From the IMG/VR virus record IMGVR_UViG_3300037488_001934, positions 1 to 24,625 of that record: 24,625 nt of DNA; one strand, given 5' to 3'. Both the position numbers and the translations under genes were made by a program. The notes under the pieces were generated by a model. The model made no database searches, had not been told where the DNA came from, and was given only the letters and a program-made list of their open reading frames with translations. Source of the stretch: a virus. Positions within the stretch are counted from its first letter, which is position 1; every line of letters begins with the position of its first letter. Below, one piece after another: positions 9,446 through 17,893 of the stretch.

Positions 9446-10137
9446 TAGGCACCCCCCATCAATAAGGACCCAGCAATTTGTCCGGCAGAACCATAAAGCG
9501 ACTTCGCTAATTCGCGTCCAGGGCTAATTAGTTTAGCACTTCTGCGCATGTTTCGAGCACTGGCTTCGTTGAGCAACGCACGGCCTTTAAGTTGAGCTCC
9601 ACGCATGCGGGATTGACCTGCGGCTTGCAAAGTGTTTGTTGTTACGGTCAACATATCAATGCGCTTGGATAGCTCAAGACTTGCCTCGGCTTCTGCCGCA
9701 TTGCCAACACCAATCTCAACTCCTGAAGCTGCTGTGCCCGCTTTGAGCATACCAGCTTCTTGTGCATAATTGAGCGAGCGCATGCCTTTGTCAAAACGGC
9801 CTGCTGCAAGAATGCTTTGCGCATCTACTTCAGCCATTTCAGCGTCAACGCGCGATTGCGAACCTTCAAATTCCAGCGTAGAAGCTCGCGAGTTAAGCTC
9901 GTATTGTTGCGTTTTTGCCCCGTAGTAGGCACCAATAGCTTTCTCCGCAGCGCCTGAAGCGGCCATAAAAGCACCAAAAGCAGCGCTGCCCTGAGCACTA
10001 ACGTCGGGCCCCGCAACAGCTGGACCGGAACCAAAACCCATCACGCGACTAGACCCGCCGGTCTGCGCCCAACTGGGCAATACGTAAAACGAATTGGATG
10101 CGCTAGGGTTTTGGCCTTGGCTGGATTGATACGGCAT
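9445..10137 (-). CDS. Internal virion (core) protein, T7 gp14-like
   Basis: A 230-aa protein with an Ala/Gly-rich hydrophobic stretch at about residues 45-72 (ending GAYYGAKTQQYEL), then a charged amphipathic helical central part (about 75-200) with spaced Arg, Ala and Glu, and a second Gly/Ala/Leu-rich tail (YGSAGQIAGSLLMGG). This layout and the AASGVEIGVGNAAEA segment, like 'aaSGv..g.Gs..e.' in virion core proteins, fit the gp14 class. These proteins are thought to form the outer-membrane part of the ejected channel in T7. The gene sits between the tail nozzle and the gp15-like gene, as in T7. It has a perfect AGGAGG ribosome binding site six bases before the ATG. Its stop overlaps the next start by one base. 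Confidence 0.75.
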   Translation of the reverse strand: MPYQSSQGQNPSASNSFYVLPSWAQTGGSSRVMGFGSGPAVAGPDVSAQGSAAFGAFMAASGAAEKAIGAYYGAKTQQYELNSRASTLEFEGSQSRVDAEMAEVDAQSILAAGRFDKGMRSLNYAQEAGMLKAGTAASGVEIGVGNAAEAEASLELSKRIDMLTVTTNTLQAAGQSRMRGAQLKGRALLNEASARNMRRSAKLISPGRELAKSLYGSAGQIAGSLLMGGA

Positions 10138-10139
10138 AA

Positions 10140-13100
10140 CTAGCCTCCTATTTCAGTTTCGAGCACGATGGCAGTGACTTCAACGGGCAACGGTTCAACA
10201 ACTTGCAGCGTTGCTTGACCATCGTAGGACCAAGAACCAGTGGCAGTAATTTCTACCATTCCGGTCATAACATCAGTGACTTCTCCGTGTGGGTCACTTG
10301 GCCACAGGGTCCCTCCGAGAGAACCACCTAAAAATGCAGCCGAGTCTTTAACGCGAACGTAGACGTGTGCAAGGTTTTTTTGGCGACTGTGCCCTGCCGC
10401 GTCAATTTGCATAGCGTGGGGTAGCGTATCAATCTGAGCAACAAAAGGTAAACCCGCGTGCGCTATTGTGCTTGCCGCGGTAGTGAGCGTGACCTCACCG
10501 TTAGCATCAACGATCTTTTGCGGTTGCACTTTGCCATCCACAAGCAGGGAGACCGTTTTGCCGATTAAGTGGCGCAAACCTTTGACCTTTGTAGCTGGCC
10601 CCGTAAAGGTCACTCCCGCGTCCACTTGGAAGCTATTTTGTCTTGAAGTGAACACTTGAGACGCAAAACGCTCAACACGCAGCACCCCGTCACGTTTTAC
10701 GACAACGTAAATTCGGTCTTCATCACCTTCCGTAATCACGGCAACGGATTCAAACGTGCCTGCGGTAGAATGTTGATGCCAGGCACCGACTTGCTCTTCC
10801 GGCACATAGGTGAGTCCAAACAGTTGCCCGTTGTTGCTAACGGTCCAAATTACGGGTTGGGGTGCTCTAGTCCAGGCCATGTCAACAAGGCGACGGTTTT
10901 CAAATAAGTGCGCTGCACGCAAGGATAGATTGCCTGGATAAAAGCTTTGCGCATCGGACCTAAAAGCAATCTCAAAAAGATGACCTCCACGTTCAGAGGC
11001 AAAAATTAGGTTGCTATTGATTAGCACCGGGTGCGCAAAGTTACTACCAACGTAACTTTGCGCGCGCACCGAAACAGACAACGGTGAGATTATGCCATTC
11101 CCCGTAGGGGTGACGCGATACTCGGCAGCATCGGTCAGCAAAAGCATTGACTCTAGCGAGATGATGTGGCGAATGGTGCTGCGAGAACGCGAGGCTACCG
11201 CTAGCTTGATACGATCCGATTCTAGCACTGGCAGCGAAAAAGAAAGGTCGCTTTCGGTGCCTGTTTTAGTAAACCAACAAGACTGCGTTTCTTCGGGGGT
11301 GCCTGCCCAGACACGACGCTGGTCGTGGTGGCCTACGGCGCTTGGTTTCGTCAGCGACGAATCAAGTATTGGTGGGGAGATACCAAGGTCCGGGTCAATG
11401 TTGTCATCAATAAACTTAGGCTCGGCGCACTGCCCAATGTAGCCAAACAAACCTGCAAGTTTGCGATACACGCGGTAGCGTTCGGCTCCAACTACGGCAG
11501 CCCAAGACAGCGTATTCTTTGAACCGTTTACGTCGAGGTTGCATAAGGCAAACCCTACGCTACTGGCAAGACTTTCGTTGTTATCTGCGGTTACCGATGT
11601 GACAACGTAAAAATTGTCTCGGTCCCCTGAAAGCTTAGCTTGCCGCACACGCCCGTTTGGAAGACTAGTTGAAGCTAGTGTTGTCCCCGTAATAAGGGCG
11701 CCGCTTTCTGGATCTTGCAGGGTAAAATCAAGAGGAGGTAATGCGAGTCTAACAATGTATTGGCCTGAAAGAAGTCCAGGCTCGCAGCCTGAGATATAGA
11801 CTTCCGTAACCCCTGACACGTACATGTGCGCGCTAACCGTTGAGACAGTAAATCCGCTACCGGTTTGGGCTAAACCCGTGATTTTAAGCCCTTCACCGTT
11901 AAACACGGTGATGTTGCCGTCTCCAAATACTGGGGGTTGCAACACAGGCTTAATAACAACCGTATTTAGCACCCACTGAGTGGCATCACTACGCCGAAGC
12001 TCGCTTGGAGAGTAGTTCTGATGGGCTAACGATACAATGTCATTCGACTGATCGTAGGTAAGGTCCATCAAATCCGCATTGGCAAACGCATGCGGGCACT
12101 CGTAAACCGCGTTAACAAGGGCGTAATTAGTGGGCGCACTGCTGTTGCTAAGAGCCAGAGCCGGACCAAACGGCGTTGCCGAAACTTTAAAAGTTCGCGT
12201 GGTTGTAGTGCTTGCGGCGTCAAGCACGAAGTAAACCGTGCCTGAAACTAATTCCGTAGGTAGCGTGCTTGCGGTAGATGAAAACGTAACCGGGTCACCA
12301 TGATGCAAAGTTAAGTTGGTTAGTTCGGCCTCCGTACCTGTACACGTTATTGAATTAGAACTAAAAGTTACCGTTAATACATTGCCTGGCTCTTTATACC
12401 AATAAGTGGAATTACTGATGCCAGGTATACTTTGGGCTTCTGTAGATTCTAGGTTTGCGATGGGCGGCACTACGCAATAATAGACACTATTGTTTATACT
12501 TGTAGTGGTGGCTTCGTGTAATACAAGGTCGCCTTTGTTAACACTGTGGTAAAGGGTTGTGAGGCCGGAGGCTCGGCCCGGATCCAGCGGTAAAAAAGAA
12601 GATTTTAAGTTGCTTAGGGCAAGAGCTTGAGTGCTAGCAATGTGGAAACTGTAGTCATCTATCTTTACCGCGTAGAATACTTTACCCGCATTACTTATTT
12701 CCACTCCAATGCTGGGGATCGGTGGTGTGTATGCAAGAATAGGTGACCGAGTGAGTGTAGGATAAGATAACTCAGAGTTTTTAAATACTACAGGGTCTCC
12801 CGTAACTAGTTGGTGCGGGTTTGCCGGATTAGATAACGCAGAATACGTTTGCAATATTGTTGGCTCGTCAATAAACGTAACCGGTGTAGGGCTACTAAAT
12901 ACGCTCGTAGATCCTGAGGCAACAGTTCCAAGTAGGCCAGTTAGAGCAGTGCCTCTAATTGCGTCAGCGGCAGAAGAAGCAATCTTAAATTGGGTAATAT
13001 TGTTGCTGCTCGGTATTGCAAAATAAACGCCTCCAGCTAATCGGGTAGCCCCAATAAAGCATTCCGTCCCGGAACTTGGGGTTACGTTTTTGTGCGTGAA

Positions 13101-14693
13101 GGTTATCTGTTCTCCCGTAATTAGGGCGTGGGGGCTTGTAGTTTCAAACTGGAGAGGCTGGCCAGAACCGGTAGGTAGGGTAATACTGTTAACAACAACC
13201 GATTTTTTATACACAAGAACGCTGGTAACAGGAAGCCAGCCCGTTGACATAGCGCAAGAATTCGGAGCAAGCCTGATAATTTTAACGGTTGCCCCAGCAC
13301 TACTAAAAGTAACTACTGCACCGTTAATCGGTGTTTTACTGCAAGTTATGCTAGTAGCAGTGGAAGATAGCACATAGAAAACGTCGCTAACGAGGACAGT
13401 GACACCGTCAACAACGGGAAAAGTTGCGGCTGTAAAATTAAAGGCTGTGCCAATTAACAGATCGGGAGGTATTGCAGCCGATATCGTCGATGTCGATGTC
13501 GATATAGTAACAGAGAGTTCTTTGCATATAGTAATGCCTGCCGAAATAGCATTTGAAAAAGATAAAGCCGTACCGCTAGCAGCGCGGGCACAACTAAAAC
13601 CTGTAGTGCTGCTGCCGCTGCTTAATACATAGTAAACATCGTAAATGGTAAGAGCCGGACTTGATGTTATTGAAGGTAGCACAGTGCCCGTCACATTAAA
13701 TTTAAAGGCTGTGCCCGCGGCTAGAGCCGTAGGTAACGAAACTCCAAAGTTAAGAGTGTTGCTGCTTGCAGTTGACGTTATATTGATAACGCCAATAACT
13801 TGGAAATCACTAGCTTGAGCAATAAAAATGTTTGTGGGGAATGTATTAGCTTCACTTACAACCGGAGACGTTAATGCGGTAGCGGCCTCGGAAGCAAAAG
13901 TTATGGTAGTTGGACTTGTCACTACACTGACGTAATAAAGTCTGTCTACAGCAGGCGTAACATTGGAAAAAACTGTTGCTGCAAGAACGCCAGAAAAAGT
14001 AAAGGCCTCTCCCGCTGATAATCCATGCGCCCCCGAAGTTGTTAAAGTTACAACCGTAGAAACGCTAGTGTTTGTAATATTCGGTCTGGAAAAAGTGACC
14101 GACTGAGCTTTGGTGGGGCTTACTACAGCTTTAAATTGCTGACCGCTTATAGAGATTAGAGTGGCAGCGCTAACATTGGCGGGTTTATATTGAAGTCCAT
14201 CCCCCAAAAACGAAGCATCGCTGCAAATTTGCGTAAAGGCTATCGATTGACCGTTCTTAATTGAATGCTGGTTAGTGGTAGCAAACGTGTCAAGTAAACT
14301 AGTACTAGCGTTCGTATATATCGTTTGCCTAGGTATATATCTTAAAGTTGGCTTTGCATAGAGCACAGGTGCGCCTTGGGAATAGCACCGTAGCCAACCT
14401 GTTAACGAAGACAAAGTTTCTGTTGCGGGTTTATTCCCAAGCGCGAGTACGAGTTCTTGGTTAGTTCCAAATTTGAAGGGGATTACGCGCACCTTACCTA
14501 GGGGGCTAGTATTGGGCGTAGTGTCAACGTGCTGTGTGCCTGGTCGCGTGCGTGCGCTCCCCTGCGGGCGCACAATAAAGTTGGAGCACTTTGCGACTGC
14601 GGCCTGGACCCGCGGATCATTTGCCCGACCAAACATTGTGGCCACAATCTCACCGCTGACCAGCGATTGCTGCAACGTGCGTTGGGTCGGCAT
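10140..14693 (-). CDS. Tail nozzle protein (gp12-like / tail tubular protein B) expanded with repeated beta modules
   Basis: A 1517-aa protein, roughly twice the usual size for this family. Residues 1-90 have the usual N-terminus: QQSLVSGEIVATMFGR, then a CSNFIVRPQGSARTRPGT segment and a short beta unit with FKFGTNQELVLALG. The canonical sequence resumes only at about residue 868 (HAFANADLMDLTYDQSND, then HQNYSPSELRR) and continues through RYRVYRK (about 1072-1078), FIDDNIDPD (1094-1102), HHDQRRVWAG (1122-1131) and a propeller-like C-terminal half. These are recognisable landmarks of podovirus tail nozzle/stabilisation proteins. Between them, about 205-865 is Ser/Thr/Val-rich and built of degenerate repeats (separate entry). 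Expected role: the distal tail tube below the gp11-like adaptor, with the extra modules projecting outward (inference). The gene lies three bases after the fusion gene's stop; its ribosome binding site is weak. Confidence 0.87.
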   Translation of the reverse strand: MPTQRTLQQSLVSGEIVATMFGRANDPRVQAAVAKCSNFIVRPQGSARTRPGTQHVDTTPNTSPLGKVRVIPFKFGTNQELVLALGNKPATETLSSLTGWLRCYSQGAPVLYAKPTLRYIPRQTIYTNASTSLLDTFATTNQHSIKNGQSIAFTQICSDASFLGDGLQYKPANVSAATLISISGQQFKAVVSPTKAQSVTFSRPNITNTSVSTVVTLTTSGAHGLSAGEAFTFSGVLAATVFSNVTPAVDRLYYVSVVTSPTTITFASEAATALTSPVVSEANTFPTNIFIAQASDFQVIGVINITSTASSNTLNFGVSLPTALAAGTAFKFNVTGTVLPSITSSPALTIYDVYYVLSSGSSTTGFSCARAASGTALSFSNAISAGITICKELSVTISTSTSTISAAIPPDLLIGTAFNFTAATFPVVDGVTVLVSDVFYVLSSTATSITCSKTPINGAVVTFSSAGATVKIIRLAPNSCAMSTGWLPVTSVLVYKKSVVVNSITLPTGSGQPLQFETTSPHALITGEQITFTHKNVTPSSGTECFIGATRLAGGVYFAIPSSNNITQFKIASSAADAIRGTALTGLLGTVASGSTSVFSSPTPVTFIDEPTILQTYSALSNPANPHQLVTGDPVVFKNSELSYPTLTRSPILAYTPPIPSIGVEISNAGKVFYAVKIDDYSFHIASTQALALSNLKSSFLPLDPGRASGLTTLYHSVNKGDLVLHEATTTSINNSVYYCVVPPIANLESTEAQSIPGISNSTYWYKEPGNVLTVTFSSNSITCTGTEAELTNLTLHHGDPVTFSSTASTLPTELVSGTVYFVLDAASTTTTRTFKVSATPFGPALALSNSSAPTNYALVNAVYECPHAFANADLMDLTYDQSNDIVSLAHQNYSPSELRRSDATQWVLNTVVIKPVLQPPVFGDGNITVFNGEGLKITGLAQTGSGFTVSTVSAHMYVSGVTEVYISGCEPGLLSGQYIVRLALPPLDFTLQDPESGALITGTTLASTSLPNGRVRQAKLSGDRDNFYVVTSVTADNNESLASSVGFALCNLDVNGSKNTLSWAAVVGAERYRVYRKLAGLFGYIGQCAEPKFIDDNIDPDLGISPPILDSSLTKPSAVGHHDQRRVWAGTPEETQSCWFTKTGTESDLSFSLPVLESDRIKLAVASRSRSTIRHIISLESMLLLTDAAEYRVTPTGNGIISPLSVSVRAQSYVGSNFAHPVLINSNLIFASERGGHLFEIAFRSDAQSFYPGNLSLRAAHLFENRRLVDMAWTRAPQPVIWTVSNNGQLFGLTYVPEEQVGAWHQHSTAGTFESVAVITEGDEDRIYVVVKRDGVLRVERFASQVFTSRQNSFQVDAGVTFTGPATKVKGLRHLIGKTVSLLVDGKVQPQKIVDANGEVTLTTAASTIAHAGLPFVAQIDTLPHAMQIDAAGHSRQKNLAHVYVRVKDSAAFLGGSLGGTLWPSDPHGEVTDVMTGMVEITATGSWSYDGQATLQVVEPLPVEVTAIVLETEIGG
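10144..10149 (-). promoter_or_regulatory. Strong ribosome binding site (AGGAGG) of gp14-like gene
   Basis: On the minus strand AGGAGG stands six bases upstream of the ATG at 10137, immediately before the upstream gene's TAG stop. It fixes the start of the gp14-like gene and is the best Shine-Dalgarno match in the window. Confidence 0.85.
12099..14081 (-). repeat. Degenerate protein-level beta-module repeats inside the tail nozzle
   Basis: Between residues about 205 and 865 of the tail nozzle a pattern recurs: a short beta start, 'L-x-x-G-x-x-F-x-F' (GEAFTFSG 228-235, GTAFKFNVTG 327-336, GTAFNFTA 415-422, GEQITFTH 527-534, GDPVVFKN 632-639, GDPVTFSS 799-806), a gap of about 15-40 residues, then 'YYV' or equivalent (LYYVSV 252, VYYVLSS 353, VFYVLSS 438, VYFAIPSS 556, VFYAVKID 672, VYFVLDAA 820), then 'TFxxA' with a small Ala/Ser-rich end. 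At least six copies are visible. The DNA is not obviously repetitive, so the duplication is old. The pattern resembles segments of phage tail proteins labelled 'E1 FCCH-like'; that match is an inference. Confidence 0.72.
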
Positions 14694-14696
14694 AAA

Positions 14697-17669
14697 TTAT
14701 CTGCGGTTAGAAATCCAAGGATTGATCGGTTTGACAGGGGTTCTCTGCTGCGTGGCATCCGTGTCGGCGGCTTGAGCCACGGTAAGCATCAGCATCTTCA
14801 TAAACTGTTCCGCAACGGTGCGCCCAACGTCTCCCTTTACTAGCGGCCCTGCTAGCAACGCAGCCAGCTGGTAGCTAACGGCAAGCCGGAACAACGGGGG
14901 AAACTCGGTCGCATCGGTGACGCGAGCCTGGTAGCGCAGGTTTGCGGACGCTTGGTCCGTGTAGATGACGCGGTAACCTGCGTCATCACGTTCCAATACA
15001 TACGGCTGCGGCACGTAGCCAGTGGGTTCTACCTGCCTGCGCGGTTGCACTTGAGGTGACGGCGCAGGAGCAAGGAATGATGCCCCGGCAATGTTGTCGT
15101 CGGTAGCGTCGTTGGCCGTCACGGCGGTCGGCATCAGCATGTCGAGCGGCACCGCGTAGGCAAAGTCCCACTCGGTGCGCGTGTTCGTCACTTCGATGAG
15201 CGTTGCGCGCCTGCGAGCAAAGGTCCAAGGCCGCAGTGCTAGCACCATATCGCGCGCTGCGGGGTAGAAACGCGCACAGTGCAAGGATTGCGGACTGCCG
15301 TCTGGAGGGTTGATCGAGGTGATCTGCCCCGCATCGCCAACGTGCGACAGCGCAATGTTGCAAAGGTCCACCGCAGAAGCTTGCACCTTCTCATCAAAAC
15401 CGCAAAAGCTGAGCGTGGCATCCAGCAGCGCAAGAAACGAATCCGCCTTGCGTAGGCCGTGAACAACTTCACCAACGCCATTGAGGTGCAAAGGGTCATA
15501 GCTGAGCTTTAGGGATACCGAATCGTCCACAAGGTGCGTTGCCGCAAAACCGTCGCGTGCAGCCAAGTCATCAATGGCAGCGTTGACTAACTTTTTGCCG
15601 TCACCTTTAAAAGTAAACAGCTCATAGTTAGGAACTATACCCTCAAACTCATACGGTGAATGCGCGATGTTGGCATGCACCACTGGGATTTGTGAAGCCG
15701 TTGGGTAGAGGGATAATCCTGCGTCTTGAATTACCTTGCGAAGCCACGCGTAAAAAGCAGGGAGGTTATCTTTAAAAGTCTCACGCCCTTCGGAACTCAG
15801 TGCGTCCGCTTGACCTTGGTCGCCGACGATTCCAAGAATCTTAAGTTTGCGCCCGTTGGCGCGAGCAGTTTGCGCAGCTACAGCAATCGTTTCGATCAAC
15901 TTGCGTAAACGCGCAGCGCAACCCGTAGGGTTACCAGGAGTCCAATCAAGATACTTGTTGTGGTCCCACCAGCCGATTTTGCCGGGGAAGCCAAAAAAGT
16001 TTTGTCTTTGTCTAAGTATCTGCCCCGCGCTGTTGATCCCTAAATGGATCATGCTGACTTTGCGTCCTAATGCCCCAGCTACGCGGTATGCAAAAGGCAG
16101 CATTTGGCCGAAATGCGTATCTTTACTAAAGAGGCCATAACTGTATTCGTTGTAGACCTTGTCGGCTGTGCCATTGCCGCCTAAGATTTTGCTTCCAAGA
16201 ACATTATTGTGAATCACACCTTGGCTGGGGTTGTAAAAAGAAATTGCCGCAGGACCCGCAGGCAGCATGTCATTTGACGGGTAGCGAAAACCTTCAAGCA
16301 AAGCGTGCGGGTTGCTGTTGAAATGCCCTAGCCAAGCTTGAAATTTTAGAGTGCCTGAAGGAGTAATAGGCGTCCAGCTTGCACTAGTTAAAGTAATTGT
16401 GTCGACGGTATTTGACGCTATGCGACCAATACTGTTGTTGCAGCGAATAAAACCCCCCACTAATTGGTTGGTAATAAGTGTGTTATCCGCTGTTATTGCC
16501 GTTGTCGCTGTTGCCGAACTAAGCGTGCCGAAGGCTCCAGCTCCAGAAATACCTTCAAAAAGCGTGAACGGTAAAAACAAACCGAGGTCTTCGTAGCTCG
16601 TAATGTTTGCGGGGAGGGTAAATCCTGGCACCGTTGTGGGCGTCACGACTCCTGTGGGGTAGGGGATATTTGGCCCCGAGGAATCCGTATTCAGTACTTC
16701 AGGCTGATACGGCGTAAGAACGTCAATGTTTTCGTAAGTCTTCCAGCTCTCATAATCATCCCGCGTCAGGTAGCAGTTTTGAGCCGACGTCGTTGCCGCT
16801 GGCTCGCCCGCAGTCCCAAACCAAGAAACGGTAACACAGTTGCCAATTGTAAAGGTGGTAACGGTGTTTATAACATCAGTTGTACTACCTGCATGATTAC
16901 GCAACGTTGACAGCCGCAAAGTGCTGGGTGTAGCAGATTCAATTATACCAATACCTAGATTGGGTATTAAAACTGCTTGCTCAAGTATCCTGTCTACACC
17001 AATGGCAAATAGTCGAGGGGTAAACAAACCAGCAGTGTTAGCTATTAAAACCCCTTTTAGATTTAGCGTCCACGTAATAGTAGAAACTGTAGCGTTGGAA
17101 GGGACTGTCCCGACCCAAGCGATAGTAAGCACATTACCCGTATTTGCCGTAATTGTGCCGGTGTAAGTAGTAGTAGTAGTAGTAGTAGTAGTATCAACAA
17201 CTGTAACTACGATACCGACAAGTTCAGTGGTGGGCCACGCAGGCGACGGTCCGCCGAGAGTAAGCGTATTATTACTAGCAAACGCAAACGAATTGGCCGA
17301 TGCCGTATACTGTGAGGTTTTTAAGTTTTGTGCCGTGGTCAGAACGTATCCGCCAGTGTTTGAGACCACTGTGCCGTAACCTACACTTGGTGCGCTAGCC
17401 AAGCCTATGCGCAAATTAGCCCCCGGCCATTCACCGTTGTTTAACGGTAGCGCTACAAAAATCTTGCTGACCCTAGACCCAGTTGTACCTGTGGGACCAG
17501 TGATGTAAGTTGCAACTAAGGGTCCACCGGCAAGGCCTCGCCGGTCAAGCTCGGGCATTGCCGCAACTCCTTCAGTCAACAAGCCCCAAGGGCGTGCAAC
17601 TGACTGCCCCCACCAGACGATAGCGTAGTCGTAATCGTCCGACAATTGCGTAGCAAAGCGTCGGGGCAT
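14697..17669 (-). CDS. Fusion: SGNH/SASA-type esterase domain + gp11-like tail adaptor (tail tubular protein A)
   Basis: A 990-aa protein in one uninterrupted frame. Residues about 12-750 look like an SGNH/SASA-type hydrolase with large insertions: AIVWWGQSVARPWG near the N-terminus (GQS 21-23, candidate nucleophile Ser23), IHLGINSAG (541-549), VGDQGQADA (615-623, like the QGExDA block of sialate O-acetylesterases) and YDPLHLNGVGE (724-734) with Asp725/His728 as the DxxH pair. Two Ser/Thr-rich beta segments (about 95-200 and 380-445) are inserted. Residues about 762-990 look like a podovirus gp11-type adaptor: AVDLCNIALSHVGDAGQI, LRPWTFARRRATL, VIYTDQASANLRYQARVTD, FPPLFRLAVSYQLAALLAGPL. Expected role: the adaptor sits under the portal; the esterase would deacetylate a surface polysaccharide (inference). 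A complete adaptor is usually about 200 aa on its own. The ATG at 17669 follows a weak GGA. Confidence 0.83.
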   Translation of the reverse strand: MPRRFATQLSDDYDYAIVWWGQSVARPWGLLTEGVAAMPELDRRGLAGGPLVATYITGPTGTTGSRVSKIFVALPLNNGEWPGANLRIGLASAPSVGYGTVVSNTGGYVLTTAQNLKTSQYTASANSFAFASNNTLTLGGPSPAWPTTELVGIVVTVVDTTTTTTTTTYTGTITANTGNVLTIAWVGTVPSNATVSTITWTLNLKGVLIANTAGLFTPRLFAIGVDRILEQAVLIPNLGIGIIESATPSTLRLSTLRNHAGSTTDVINTVTTFTIGNCVTVSWFGTAGEPAATTSAQNCYLTRDDYESWKTYENIDVLTPYQPEVLNTDSSGPNIPYPTGVVTPTTVPGFTLPANITSYEDLGLFLPFTLFEGISGAGAFGTLSSATATTAITADNTLITNQLVGGFIRCNNSIGRIASNTVDTITLTSASWTPITPSGTLKFQAWLGHFNSNPHALLEGFRYPSNDMLPAGPAAISFYNPSQGVIHNNVLGSKILGGNGTADKVYNEYSYGLFSKDTHFGQMLPFAYRVAGALGRKVSMIHLGINSAGQILRQRQNFFGFPGKIGWWDHNKYLDWTPGNPTGCAARLRKLIETIAVAAQTARANGRKLKILGIVGDQGQADALSSEGRETFKDNLPAFYAWLRKVIQDAGLSLYPTASQIPVVHANIAHSPYEFEGIVPNYELFTFKGDGKKLVNAAIDDLAARDGFAATHLVDDSVSLKLSYDPLHLNGVGEVVHGLRKADSFLALLDATLSFCGFDEKVQASAVDLCNIALSHVGDAGQITSINPPDGSPQSLHCARFYPAARDMVLALRPWTFARRRATLIEVTNTRTEWDFAYAVPLDMLMPTAVTANDATDDNIAGASFLAPAPSPQVQPRRQVEPTGYVPQPYVLERDDAGYRVIYTDQASANLRYQARVTDATEFPPLFRLAVSYQLAALLAGPLVKGDVGRTVAEQFMKMLMLTVAQAADTDATQQRTPVKPINPWISNRR
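17166..17192 (-). repeat. (ACT)9 trinucleotide microsatellite encoding Thr9
   Basis: Nine perfect AGT units on the plus strand read as nine identical ACT codons on the minus strand, giving Thr160-Thr168 of the esterase-adaptor fusion. The identical codons, rather than mixed Thr codons, point to replication slippage. The unit is three bases, so copy-number change would lengthen or shorten a beta-segment linker without a frameshift. Confidence 0.97.
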
Positions 17670-17680
17670 GTTTTATCCGT

Positions 17681-17890
17681 TTAGCCGAAAAGGTCTTCCT
17701 GCGGAGCGTCATCACGTTTTACATCCGCACGCACATCGCCCTTCACTTTTAAAGGTGCGGGTGGTGGGCCTGCGGGAACGTCGTTGTGGACACGCTGAAG
17801 GTTAGTGTCCGGCGGACCTTCATATTCAAACACGGCACCCTTTTCACGGTAGCCGTTAATGTAGACATCTTGCTTGGCGCGAACTTTCAT
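17681..17890 (-). CDS. Small conserved-looking protein, 69 aa, function unknown
   Basis: A 69-aa ORF opening MKVRAKQDVYINGYREKGAVFEYEG, an arrangement (short beta start 'MKVRA', a Tyr/Gly 'surface' turn, then 'G..FEY') seen in small phage head-region proteins of unknown role. The C-terminal half is Pro-, Lys- and Asp-rich, probably disordered, and ends EDLFG. No catalytic motif or membrane segment. It lies between the second cement candidate (3 bases upstream) and the tail fusion gene (11 bases downstream). A GGTGGAG sequence before the ATG at 17890 overlaps the upstream gene's end and supports this start. Confidence 0.72.
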   Translation of the reverse strand: MKVRAKQDVYINGYREKGAVFEYEGPPDTNLQRVHNDVPAGPPPAPLKVKGDVRADVKRDDAPQEDLFG

Positions 17891-17893
17891 ACG

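Noticed and set aside
13090-13632. Plus-strand ORFs of 77-95 aa opposite the nozzle repeats
   Set aside because: They overlap the well-supported tail nozzle gene on the opposite strand and have no ribosome binding site or recognisable motif.
14697-15390. Separate gene for the gp11-like adaptor using an internal GTG near residue 761
   Set aside because: The frame is continuous with the esterase part, and the only candidate (GTG of KVQAS) has AGAAG directly adjacent rather than at proper spacing. An internal start is possible but unsupported.
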